Positions 1-10,180 of a stretch of 64,000 nucleotides of DNA are shown here, in pieces (position 1 is the stretch's first letter; the number at the start of each line of letters is the position of its first letter). The notes under the pieces are model-generated. The model was not told where the DNA came from. It saw nothing but the letters and a program-made list of their open reading frames with translations, and searched no databases. Location of the stretch: assembly GCF_032118995.1 (NCBI RefSeq), contig NC_092665.1, positions 7,807,501 to 7,871,500 of the forward strand. Direction: 5' to 3'. Source of the DNA: Asterias amurensis. Taxonomy: Eukaryota; Echinodermata; Asteroidea; Forcipulatida; Asteriidae. Made by a program: the position numbers and the translations under genes.

Positions 1-89
1 ATCTTTCTAACCACATGCTTTTTATGACAAATGGTTTCAAACGCTTTTCATGAACCAACTTACCGATCCAATGCAATGTGTCCCTTTAA
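1..89. mobile_element. Right end of a TTAA-type MITE (family C), cut by the window edge
   Basis: The stretch ends ATGTGTCCCTTTAA and matches the right half of the complete copy at 11359-11630, including the internal text TTTCAAACGCTTTTCATG. The left end lies outside the window. The ends read TTAAAGGGACA inward, so the target site is probably TTAA (piggyBac-like) or TA. No coding capacity. Confidence 0.75.
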
Positions 90-241
90 TGACATCATAG
101 CAACATTAGCCATTTTAATTGACTGTTGCAAGGTTTACTTGCTGCAATCAAGCCTTAACTTATAACACAAAGACACAGTTACCAGAATTCACCTATGGCA
201 CACTTCTTCAACTGTCATTAATTAAGTCCCTTTTGTTGCAG

Positions 242-3200
242 ATGATGATACCTCGGCTTTGTCCGTCATCCCTGGAATGGGACTGGAACATGGACTACCG
301 GATCACCTTAAAAAAACAGATGAAAAACAACTTGGTAAAACTTTATTCCTTCAAAGAGTTTTATGCCCACCAGGCAAAGGTTTTTCCCCTTCGACAGATG
401 TCATTGTCAATACGGCTAAAACTAAAGAAACGTTTGTTAACAGACGGCGGCCATTTCTTTTATTGTACATTTAGCATTCAGCGTTCAAAAACCCATCTTT
501 ATATAAAACAGAACAATGTGATTCCTCCGCTCAAACTGGAATTCTGTTTGGTTTTTGCTTTTTTTTTTCTCCCCCCATCCCCCAATTTGTTTTTTCAAAG
601 ATCAAATTCTAAAAGAAATGAAGGTATAACCATATAATAACGCCCCAGATTGCAGAGTAGGGCTTTTAAAGACACTGGACACTAATGGTAATTGTCAAAA
701 CAAGTCTTCTCACTTGGTGTATCTCAACATATGAATGAAATAACAAACTTGTGAAAATTTGAGCTAAATTGCTCGTCGAAGTTGCGAGATAATAATGGAA
801 GAAAAACACCTTGTCACACGAAGTTGTTCGCTTTCAGATGCTTGATTTCGAGACCTAAAATTCTAAATCTGAGGTCTCAAAATCAGATTTGCGGAAAATT
901 ACTTCTTTCTTAAAAACTACATCACTTCAGAGGGAGCCGTTTCTCACAATGTTTTATACTATCAACAGCTCCCCATTACTCTTTACCAAGTAAGGTTTTA
1001 TGTTAATAATTATTTTAAGTAATTACCAATAGTGTCCACTGCCTTTAAAACTTAATATAAGTATTAACAACTGGGCTTCATGCTCGCAAGTTTTCAAGCT
1101 CGCATGCTTTTGTACTTTGCGCGCAGAGTTCATTTTTGTCAGGCCTGAGTTGATGATATTTCACTGTATCCATTCTAGATGACAGTATGGGATTGGACAC
1201 CTCTATTCCTGGCTTAGAATCTTCTGTGGAAGAGTTAGCCAAACTGAAGCCTCAGCCACAACGCAAAGTTCCTTATGCCAAACCCATTCCAGCCGATTTT
1301 CAACGACAATGGGACATGACAAAGGCACCTGGCATAGCCCCACAACAAGCTGAAGCTCAAGATGTAAAGGATGGTGCTAAACAAGTCAAGGAGGAAGACA
1401 AGGAAGGTAATGCCAAGTTGAGTTTGTGCAATTAAAGGATTTGGCTATTTTTTTAACATAAAAACAGTGTCCATAGTTTGAAGATAATACATGTAATAGT
1501 AGAAAGCTTTCCTTAAAATATGACTTGCTGAGGGGCTGTAGTTTTTAAGATATGAGTAAAACAATGTTACCAAATAATTTTAGCCTCAGTTTTACAAAAC
1601 TGAGGCTAAAATAATAGTCGACATGTAGCTGAGAGATGACCACAACAATCTTAGATTTCTTTAACAACACTCAGGCATGAAACAGTTGATGAAGATATGG
1701 TGCAAGAAAAACTTATTTCTGACTTGATACAGATATTTAACATTTTAGTTCAGAAATGTTTCCATTTGTATAGATATGTTCATATTGAGTCTGATGCATT
1801 TCAAAATACTAGTATAGGTGTCTCATTTAACTGTTCCTCTTTCTAGTCGGCACTCACCCATCATTGGCCCCTCTGCCATTCCCATTTCAAACCATGTACC
1901 GGTACTCAGATGCCAGGCTTTTTACTACCCTGACTCCCATGAACGTTGTTGATTAAATTATTGGTTTTTGTATTAATCATTGATCCTCTATAAGGCTGTC
2001 CGCAGCTCATTAATAGGGGATGTTTGGGACGCTTAGTGGCAGCAGATTTACCAGGTAAAATCCATTGTCTCAGTTATGTGCGCACGCTTAGAACTACAGA
2101 AACAATGGAAACTTACCTGGTAAGTCTGCTCCCACCTAGCGTGTGAAAGTCTCCCGTTAGCTTCACTGTTCTAGTTTCATTGAAGTTAACTTTTGTCAGT
2201 TTGCATTTGGTTAACCTTTTGTTGTGTTGTTTATCTCACCACAGCTGAGAAGATGGCTGTGATGGTCAAAACATCAGGCCTGGCCGTAGCACAAGCTCAT
2301 CAGGCGGTGGTCAATGCCATGAAGAATGCCTCAGAGAATGGCGGACAGCCACCAATCCCAGGTTTAATGTCGGATCCGCCGCCAGGACCCCCCCTCATGG
2401 CAACCCATCAAGGTATGATAGTTGACACTCCACCAGGATTGAGACCTTCTGCTCCTTCCCAGGGTAAGCCAGCCATCCCTTCACTCATGGATATGAGGTT
2501 GAATGGTCCTCCACCGGGTGCTTCTCAGCCACCAGATATTGACATGATGAATATGCCAGCGCCTGATTACAATCAAACTCCAGATAAACCTGTTCACGAC
2601 TTTGTAAACGTATCCCCGCCCCCACCTCCACCAGAAGTTTTTCCGGGGCAAGTATTTGGTGAAACCAGAGATGAAGATAAACGTGGTGATGTTGACCTTC
2701 GTCAAGGCTTCACAGATGTGGATATGAGACACAGATTTCATGAACCGCCGCCACCAAACAGATTTGAGGGAAGATTTGAGCACAAGGAAAGTCAACAAGG
2801 TATTTGGGAGAATAGGACTACACCACGCGATGGTCCCCATCAGGACTTGGATATGAGACAACATAGAATGGAGGAATCCAAAGATGCAGCATTTGAAGAC
2901 AGACAAGATCAAGACACAGGTCCAAGAAGGGATGAATTGTTCGATGAAGATTTTCGTTTCAGTAGTGGTGGTACTCCAGGAGGACAGACATGGCGACAAC
3001 AGAACCAACAAGAAGGACATCAAAGAGATCCTTTTGGGGGATTTGACCAAAACCAAGAATCTGGCCCATTTGGATCACGTGATAAAGATCTACGGAGTGG
3101 AGGCCGATTTGATCAAGAGTTTCATTCCAAAGGATTGCTACCACATCCAGGTGTTGAAGAGAATAACCAGCCACCAACAGTGATTGGGGACCATGATGAA

Positions 3201-3707
3201 AGGGGGTCTTTTGGTGGTGAGCATGACCCATCATGGGGACACCAACAAAATAGTAATGAATTGCCCCAAAATAAAAGAACGTGGAATGAAGGACCAGGGG
3301 ATGATCTTGAACAAGAACAGTTTGGTCAATTTGGCCAACCAGATGCCTTTGGACCACGTGGACGTGGAAGGGGCAACATGTGGCGAAGTGGGCCAAGAGA
3401 CAGAAGGGGTAGGGGATCAGATATGAGGGGTAGAGGGGGTGCAGGTATGAGGGGTAGAGGCGAGCCAGGAATGAGGGGTAGGGGAGAGCCAGGAATGAGG
3501 GGTAGAGGTGAGCAAGGCATGAGGGGTAGGGGGGAGCCAGGAATGAGGGGTAGGGGGGAGCCAGGAATGAGGGGTAGAGGTGAGCCAGGAATGAGGGGTA
3601 GGGGTGAGCCAGGAATGAGGGGTAATCCCTCAGGATTCAGAGGGTCCTTCAGAGGTAGTAGAGGGGGTATGGGTAGGGGAGGAATGGGCAGAGGAAACGG
3701 CTGGTAA
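242..3707 (+). CDS. WDR33: WDR33, C-terminal part (pre-mRNA 3'-end processing, CPSF/mPSF subunit)
   Basis: Three coding exons are visible: 242-334, 1179-1406 and 2245-3707. The N-terminal WD40 propeller lies left of the window. WDR33 is the subunit of the polyadenylation specificity factor that, with CPSF30, reads AAUAAA in the nucleus. Identification rests on the conserved linker SVIPGMG, then SIPGLE, then KVPYAKPIPADFQRQW, which matches vertebrate WDR33 just after its propeller. Each junction has an AG acceptor and GT donor, and the reading phases agree (G|AT and G|CT). The last exon is Pro/Gly/Met-rich, then Asp/Arg-rich, then an RG tail of eight 8-residue MRGRGEPG units (3423-3623), ending GRGNGW and TAA at 3705. 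Vertebrate WDR33 has a collagen-like then RG-rich tail; here the RG tail is a clean minisatellite. The region after the stop is duplicated (see 3624-4737). Identity is secure; tail length may vary between alleles. Confidence 0.93.
666..1048. mobile_element. TTAA-flanked MITE, family A copy 1
   Basis: A non-coding element of about 380 bp in a WDR33 intron. It opens TTAAAGACACTGGACACTA and closes with the inverted text TAGTGTCCACTGCCTTTAA. The core contains the family's hallmark palindrome around GAGACCTCAAATTC..GAGGTCTC and the text GAGGGAGCCGTTTCTCACAATG. Both ends sit at TTAA, which fits a piggyBac-type target duplication. A TA duplication cannot be excluded. Confidence 0.85.
1440..1615. mobile_element. 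Partial hairpin MITE (family D)
   Basis: In reverse orientation it matches the complete family D copy at 25590-25912, sharing the text around TAGTAGAAAGCTTTCC and GGCTGTAGTTTTT. It carries its own short hairpin, TTTTAGCCTCAGTTTT with AAAACTGAGGCTAAAAT. One arm is missing, so it is a fragment. It lies in the WDR33 intron before the last exon. Confidence 0.6.
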
Positions 3708-4836
3708 TGTAGCTCAAGATTCTGTTTATTGAAATAAGATGGTTACTGGCAGTACTACCTTTTGCTGTTTGCCTGGAAGAAGGATGCAGGGCTTTATTTG
3801 CTGGAACTTTCTCCAAAGAGATAATTTCCATTGCCCATGCAACATTTATCTTTCCGGTAATACACAGTCGTTTTGAAACACAATTGAGGGGTAGGGGTGA
3901 GCCAGAAATGAGGGGTAGAGGCGGGTCAGGCATGAGGGGTAGGGGCGAGCCAGGAATGAGGGGTAGGGGCGAGCCAGGAATGAGGGGTAGGGGCGAGCCA
4001 GGAATGAGGGGTAGAGGCGGATCAGGCATGAGGGGTAGGGGCGAGCCAGGAATGAGGGGTAGGGATGAGCCAGAAATGAGGGGTAGGGGGGAGCCAGGAA
4101 TGAGGGGTAGGGGGGAGCCAGGAATGAGGGGTAGGGGTGAGCCAGGAATGAGGGGTAGGGGTGAGCCAGGAATGAGGGGTAATCCCTCAGGATTCAGAGG
4201 GTCCTTCAGAGGTAGTAGAGGGGGTATGGGTAGGGGAGGAATGGGCAGAGGAAACGGCTGGTAATGTAGCTCAAGATTCTGTTTATTGAAATAAGATGGT
4301 TACTGGCAGTACTACCTTTTGCTGTTTGCCTGGAAGAAGGATGCAGGGCTTTATTTGCTGGAACTTTCTCCAAAGAGATAATTTCCATTGCCCATGCAAC
4401 ATTTATCTTTCCGGTAATACACAGTCGTTTTGAAACACAATTGAGGGGTAGGGGTGAGCCAGAAATGAGGGGTAGAGGCGGGTCAGGCATGAGGGGTAGG
4501 GGCGAGCCAGGAATGAGGGGTAGGGGCGAGCCAGGAATGAGGGGTAGGGGCGAGCCAGGAATGAGGGGTAGAGGCGGATCAGGCATGAGGGGTAGGGGCG
4601 AGCCAGGAATGAGGGGTAGGGATGAGCCAGAAATGAGGGGTAGAGGCGGGTCAGGCATGAGGGGTAGGGGCGAGCCAGGAATGAGGGGTAGGGGCGAGCC
4701 AGGAATGAGGGGTAGGGGCGAGCCAGGAATGAGGGGTAGGGGCGAGCCAGGAATGAGGGGTAGAGGCGGGTCAGGCATGAGGGGTAGGGGCGAGCCAGGA
4801 ATGAGGGGTAGGGGCGAGCCAGGAATGAGGGGTAGA
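3423..4836 (+). repeat. 24-bp RG-coding minisatellite in three blocks
   Basis: The unit ATGAGGGGTAGGGGTGAGCCAGGA encodes MRGRGEPG, with variants MRGRGGSG, MRGRDEPE and MRGRGEQG. Block 1 (3423-3623) has 8 units inside the WDR33 frame. Block 2 (3884-4180) has 12 units and block 3 (4441-4836) has 16 units, both beyond the first stop codon. All three keep the unit length and show no internal stop in the RG frame. Every unit carries GGTAGG (donor-like) and CCAGGA (acceptor-like) text, which could allow splicing between blocks. Confidence 0.9.
3624..4737 (+). repeat. 557-bp tandem duplication of the WDR33 gene end
   Basis: The stretch from AATCCCTCAGG through the GRGNGW stop and the proximal 3'UTR recurs exactly 557 bp later (3624 and 4181; TTGAGGGGTAGG at 3884 and 4441). 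By eye the 260-bp unique part of the two copies is identical. A third, diverged UTR remnant follows block 3 at about 4837-4925. The near-identity suggests a very recent event or an assembly error; unequal exchange between the minisatellite blocks would produce this layout. Confidence 0.88.
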
Positions 4837-4899
4837 ACTTGCTCCAAAGACATGCTTTGCCTTTTCCATGCTTCATTTATGTTAAATTATCCTTCTGGT

Positions 4900-4905
4900 A
4901 ATAAA
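4900..4905 (+). promoter_or_regulatory. Candidate poly(A) signal AATAAA of WDR33
   Basis: AATAAA occurs in the third, diverged UTR copy (GGTAATAAACAGTC). The corresponding position in the first two copies reads AATACA, a weaker hexamer. If used, the transcript would run through both duplicated ends. Another AATAAA lies at 7520-7525. Confidence 0.5.
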
Positions 4906-5060
4906 CAGTCATCGTGAAGCACAATTTTGCACATTAATTGCTTTATAGGCCCCTACTCCCGTAGAACTTTTGTTATGTCCTTCCAGGCGCACAACAGTTT
5001 ATGTCAAACCATTACTGTAGTACAAACATGTTCACTCACCCCAAACATCATTTAAAAAAA

Positions 5061-5457
5061 TTGAAGGCACTGGGCACTATTGGTAATTACTCAAAGTAAT
5101 TACCAGCATTACAAGTTATTTGGTGACGAGCAATGGAGAGCTGTTGATAGTAATAACACATTGTGAGACACGGCTCCCTCTGCTCTCAAGTAAAGTAGTG
5201 TTTTGAGAAAGAATAAATTTCTCACTAAAATGTTTGAATTGAATCCAAGACCTCAGCTGAGTTCTCAAATTCAAGCATCTGAAAGCACACAACTTAGTGT
5301 GACAAGGGCGTTTTTTCTTTGTAATTATAATCTCGCAACTTCGTCGACCAATTGAGCTAAATTTGTCACAGGTTTGTTATTTTATGCATATGTTGAGATA
5401 CACCAAATGAGAATGACTGGTATTTGACAATTACCAAAGGTGCCCAGTGCCTTTTAA
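5061..5457. mobile_element. TTAA-flanked MITE, family A copy 2
   Basis: Same family as 666-1048, in the opposite orientation: it opens GAAGGCACTGGGCACTATTGG and closes GTGCCCAGTGCCTTTTAA. Both outer ends carry the matching change TGGGCAC, which suggests a subfamily. It lies just past the WDR33 end. Confidence 0.82.
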
Positions 5458-6581
5458 GTAAGAATATGTATGATGCACACACTAGTGTGGTACCACCCCA
5501 GTAATATGCAATATTGAACTGCTTCTAATTTTCTTACATATTTGTGGCAATGAATTTGTTTACAAACTGACAAACATGAGGGATATAACCATGGGCATTT
5601 TTGTACCTAGAACCTATTTCTGTCGAATGACAAGATTTTTTGTTAGACGATCATGAAAGGGGATGTTATGAGCCAGATTTCCAGAACGTTGCATGCATGT
5701 CCCTCTTCTGTAAGTGCATGTATGTGCAAGCTACACAATGGAATGTCTGAGTGGATATTCAATGATCAGGTTCCTATGGAGTAAGAAATAAGAAACCACA
5801 CCCATAAATCTTTATAAAAAACAGCGTTGTATAAACTGATGATATTTTTGGTTCGCAGAGATTTATAAACTGTTTCAATTTTTCATACAGGAATTACATA
5901 TAAACACTATCGGGTACATGTTTTAGTTCCATAGTCCAGGGATGTGATTTCTCCATTTTTTACAAGAAATCAAGGTGTTTTTTTGTTTTGTTTCTTCAAA
6001 ACCCCCACCCTGAATTTGGGGGTTTTAATCATGTTTTTTGTATTAATTTTTTAGATCTTAGAACGAATTCATAAGAACATGAAGATGAAACGATATGGAA
6101 CAGAGTAGTAGAGTAGGGTGAATGTAAGCAGGCTTTGCATTCGGAAGCTTTCACGCTCTCAAGGTTGTAAGCTTTCACGCTCTCAAGGTTGTAAGCTTTC
6201 ACGCCCACAAACTCTCATGCTTTGCGCTTGCAAAGGTCACGCTTTGTGCTCATACTTATAGTTTTTTTGTTTCAACAGCCTATCATTTCCCTGATAGTAT
6301 TCAATTAATGTTTCGTTGTTTAGAGCATTGTTGCTGTCAAGGCAAGAAGTAACAAAACTTACTTTATTTCCAACCAATTGCCATTTAGCAATTATGCTGT
6401 ATGAAACTCTAAGATTGCATAAAGTATGTACAAGTACTTCTGTTACTCAATTTCAGCAATCAAGTGTAGGTTCTGTAGCACAAGGACATACACATATTAA
6501 ATTATAACCAGTTGCATCAATTAAGATCTGTTTTGGTTTCAAGTATTCCACATTTGGGCAAACTTATCAAGCCAATGTGGA
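5458..6581. other. Intergenic stretch without a recognisable gene
   Basis: I see no conserved coding text here. The only structure is a short tandem repeat at 6148-6212. The DNA is AT-rich, like the flanks. Confidence 0.5.
6148..6212. repeat. Short tandem repeat, about 26-bp unit
   Basis: GCTTTCACGCTCTCAAGGTT plus a short GTAA-type link repeats about two and a half times. The last copy is degenerate (GCTTTCACGCCC). No function is apparent. Confidence 0.7.
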
Positions 6582-7168
6582 GGGCTCAATTTCATAGAGT
6601 TGCTTAAAGACACTGGACACTATTGGTATTGTCTAAGACTAGTCTTCACAGTTGGTATATCTCAACATATGCATAAAATAAAAATAAATGTAAAAAATTG
6701 AGCTCAATCGGTCGCTGTAGTTGCGAGACATTGAAAGAAAAAAAGACCCCTGTCACATCCTTGTCACACCAAGATGTGTGCTTTCAGATACTTGAGTTCG
6801 AGACCTCAAATTCTAAATCTGAGGTCTCAAAATCAAATTCGTGGAAAACTACTTCTTTCTCAAAAACTACGTCACTTCAGAGGGAGTTGTTTTTCGCAAT
6901 GTTTTTCTACTATCAACCTCTCCTCATTACTCGTTACCAAGTAGGGTTTTATGATAATAATTATTTTGATAAATTACCAATAGTGTCCACTGCCCCTAAG
7001 CATAACAAGGTGGTAAGCACAGCAAAATTTATGCTTACCAGAATAAGGTTACCAGCTAAAATACCATTTGAAATGTACAACATTTTGCTGGAATCCTGCT
7101 TAGTTTCACTTAGCAGAAAATGTTAGGCAATATTTTCTGCTTTAAAGCAGCTCTATGAAATTGGGCCC
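6582..7168. mobile_element. GGGCCCAATTTC-type MITE (family B copy 1), interrupted
   Basis: The terminal text GGGCTCAATTTCATAGAG at the left is inverted at the right as CTCTATGAAATTGGGCCC. The left end is split from the rest by the family A element at 6604-6999. Its internal text AAGCATAACAAGGTGGTAAGC resumes after that insertion. Confidence 0.8.
6604..6999. mobile_element. TTAA-flanked MITE, family A copy 3, nested in family B
   Basis: It opens TTAAAGACACTGGACACTAT and closes AATAGTGTCCACTGCCCCTAA. The host family B element is interrupted about 22 bp from its left end, so family A inserted later. The flanks TTAA and CTAA fit a TTAA target duplication with one change. Confidence 0.85.
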
Positions 7169-8283
7169 TGCACTTTAAATTCACATTGTTTTGCATTAGC
7201 ATTACTGGATCTATGTGAATTCTGGATCGGTAAATCCCACAGTCAAAAACTTCCATTGAGAAAAGGAGGATTTTACTTTTTGTTTATTAATACAATAAAG
7301 TTAAACAGTGATTTGGGATACAGTGATGTGGCATAGAGAATGTAGGTTATTAGGGCCTAATGTTCTGGAAAACGAGGTTTAATGCTAGATTTTTGTAAAT
7401 ACTATAAACTTGTAGTAATTTGTTCAGAAGGATACTAACTGTAAAGTGCATAACTTTCTATGTTTTGAATATTAAGACATGTTTATTGTCAACTTTACTG
7501 ATCTGCCCTTCTGTTTTATAATAAAATGTGACAGAAAACACAAACGTTTCACTTTCTTTGTGAATGAATGCTATACTTGTATCATATTAAATTGCAATTA
7601 GCACCCTTACGCAGTACACATACTGTATTGTTGTATCAAAAGTTTTCCCCCTAGTCCACGCTCGGAGTCTGTAATTTTTCAAGTACTCTTCCAATATTTC
7701 CCATTAGTCGATCCATGGTCGATCATTTACAGGGAATTGATAGGTCAATACTTTTTGTACACATATTTATGCACACAAGTGTGTATTGGACTCCAATCTA
7801 GGACCCTCTCATTTGTTCAACTGTTTCTCCTGAAAAACAAACGTGTCTTTTGTGGTAGCAACTGTTTTTCAATTAGAATGTCGCCACAGGTACAACAGGG
7901 ACATGAAGAAAACGTATTGGGTGGTGTGAACAAGTCTTCAGATTATGTAATTAATCCCATAATATCAACTACACTGAGCACCGCCTTGCATTATTGTCCG
8001 CTCCCTACTTCTTTGAACATCAGTTGATAAAACAATTTTTAAATTGTTATTATCCCTCTATCAGTCGGGCTGTCAGGAGCTCATCATGTCCCCTTCTGCT
8101 GTCTATTTTATTTGTGATTTTTATGTGATGTATGGATGGACATTTAATGAGTATTTTTTATCTATTAGAGGAAGATACGAAAGGACACCTAGAGTACATT
8201 TCACACAAGGCACTTTATTGCTTCTATCAATTCATGAGTACATCATGTACCCACGTGTATAAGTACACTAATCCAAATACTTG
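7169..8283. other. Non-coding stretch; candidate distal poly(A) signal
   Basis: No conserved coding text is visible. AATAAA at 7520-7525 could end a long WDR33 transcript, but nothing else supports that. The rest is AT-rich single-copy-looking DNA. Confidence 0.4.
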
Positions 8284-8640
8284 GTTTGCTGTAATACCAT
8301 TTATTTGCCAGGTACAGTTTGTTCTTTAGAGAACTGTCGTGCTTTATAACAAGATACTAAAGATGACTAGAGCAAGTTATAGTCAAAACTTATTGACCAT
8401 TTTAAGAACTCACTCTGTGGTAGTGCAGTTAATAATGATCCTATAAGCTAAAGTATTAGTCTTAGCCGATATTCTACCCTCCTCAGGTAGTAATTAAAAA
8501 GCAGGACAGTTCTTTTCCGAATTGAGAAATCTCCTGAAAAAAATCTACTCCACGGTAGTAGAACATATAGCAAGACACACAATTCCCTAAAGAACAAACT
8601 CTACCTGGCAAGTAGATACACACATGGTGTTACCGCAAAC
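8284..8640. mobile_element. Palindromic MITE (family G copy 1)
   Basis: The left end GGTTTGCTGTAATACC, followed by GCCAGGTACAGTTTGTTC, is mirrored at the right by GAACAAACTCTACCTGGC and GGTGTTACCGCAAAC. The centre contains a second mirrored pair around AGTTCTT/AAGAACT. A partial copy lies at 55686-56010. Confidence 0.75.
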
Positions 8641-8997
8641 TTTACATTGATACCTCACCATGCAATGCCTCAAATTCTATATACATTAATCCAATAAGCC
8701 ATTTGCATGTTAGATTTCAATACTGTCTTGCACAATGACGTGCTTGATCACAAGTTCAAACTTAAAGTAGAATTCCTCAGCCTATCCACACAGATGCTAT
8801 TGTCACATGATTAGGGGCTTGGCTTTTTACTTAGTTACTTAATAACCATACACAAATTGAATTAATGTGTGTGACACAATGGCACCATTGTTTGCTCAAC
8901 GAGAGGTTGCTTTGCAAACGCTTGTCCCGAACCTTTTGAAATAGCAACTGTCTCCATAGTCTGAGGAATTAATTGTGACTAAGCAAGTCATTGTAAA

Positions 8998-9114
8998 GGC
9001 CCGGTCACACAGGCCTTGATAACGAGAACGAAAACGAAAACAATAAAAATGCACGCCCTCGATTGGTTGAATGAGCGTGGGCATATTCTGCATGGAGCAA
9101 TGTGTGACCGGGCC
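8998..9114. mobile_element. Short MITE with GGCCCGGTCACACA ends (family F copy 1)
   Basis: The ends GGCCCGGTCACACA and TGTGTGACCGGGCC are perfect inverted repeats 117 bp apart. The inside holds AACGAGAACGAAAACGAAAAC and a CCAAT-type motif on the minus strand (GATTGGTTGAATGAGCG). A longer relative lies at 24919-25081. Confidence 0.85.
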
Positions 9115-10180
9115 ATTACAGACATTATTTAAATTTGAATCTGTCGAGTTTTGCACATTTATTTGTCGGCATCCAAAGCAAAGTGGTTAATTGAAAATTG
9201 TGCTGTTTAAATTTTACAAATGCTTACATCTTGGATTTTCATCACAGTTATTTACATATTTACAAAGCATTTACAGTACATGGAGAATGGATTACACAGT
9301 AAATAGACTAGTTGTGAGCATGCCCGCCGCTAAACTAATGAACGTTACTCCCTTAGGCTCAAAATATCCAGATGTCGGATAAACATTTAACGGTACCGCA
9401 ATAGTACTCTGTACACAGGAAGCATGGACATTATGTCTACACTAAAAGTCTGTGAAGCTCCAAACGTTGGTGCAATTTGGAAAACAGAATCAACAAGTCT
9501 TTGCTGATCCTGTATTTGAAAAGTAAAAGCAGACTATATTGTTATCTGATTATGAGCTTTAAGATAAAAATATTTTTTAAATAAATGTGAAAGAACTGTT
9601 CTGCCTTGACTGAAATGTTACACAAATGATTACCGGTATTAAGTCAAAATTCTTTGAAAAAGAAATACCACCTTTAGTTGTAGGTTCATTTTTGTTGAAT
9701 TCTTAAAAGCCTGCACCAAATGGAAAAATCAAGAACACAGAACATCAGCAAATAGGTGGTGATTGAGGCACTGACTGCGCTGCAAACAAAAGCATAACAA
9801 CAAAAAGGTTTGCAGATTGACATTCTGTTATTGTGCAAAGTCAAAATACTGAGGGATTAATCGGTCAATGTCATCAAATTTAAGTTCTATTAAAAATGTG
9901 TAATTTATTCGCATTTTCATTCAGTACTGATAATGCTAACAGCTTCATGAACAAACAACTAAATGGGAGTAAAGTATGTACGTGTACAGGGGTAAACACG
10001 GTTGACTGAATGTCGCCTCGCTGTCCAGTTGCAGTATCTGTGCATTTCTGGGCACAGCAAACTGCTTTAAAAAACATACTTGTATTATATATTGAGTCTT
10101 GAAAATACTTGTAATAATTTTTTTATAGGATAAAAGGAGGCTGTCATCTTAAGAAAGTATTGTTTGAATCAGAGGAACGA
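9115..10180. other. Non-coding stretch 3' of CYB5D1
   Basis: No conserved coding text. The main signal is TTTATT at 9904-9909, which is AATAAA on the minus strand, 272 bases beyond the CYB5D1 stop and a good candidate for its poly(A) signal. Confidence 0.5.
9904..9909 (-). promoter_or_regulatory. Candidate poly(A) signal of CYB5D1
   Basis: AATAAA on the minus strand (GCGAATAAATTAC), the first such hexamer I found downstream of the stop at 10181. No cDNA evidence is available. Confidence 0.5.

Noticed and set aside
119-637. A 172-codon open frame over WDR33 exon 242-334
   Set aside because: Only 93 bases carry conserved protein text, and that text is in another frame (PGMGLEHG). The rest runs through intron.
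3326-4876. Long minus-strand frames with PLPLIPGSP or PYPSFLAR repeats
   Set aside because: They are the antisense of the 24-bp RG minisatellite; repeat units lacking stops create them automatically.
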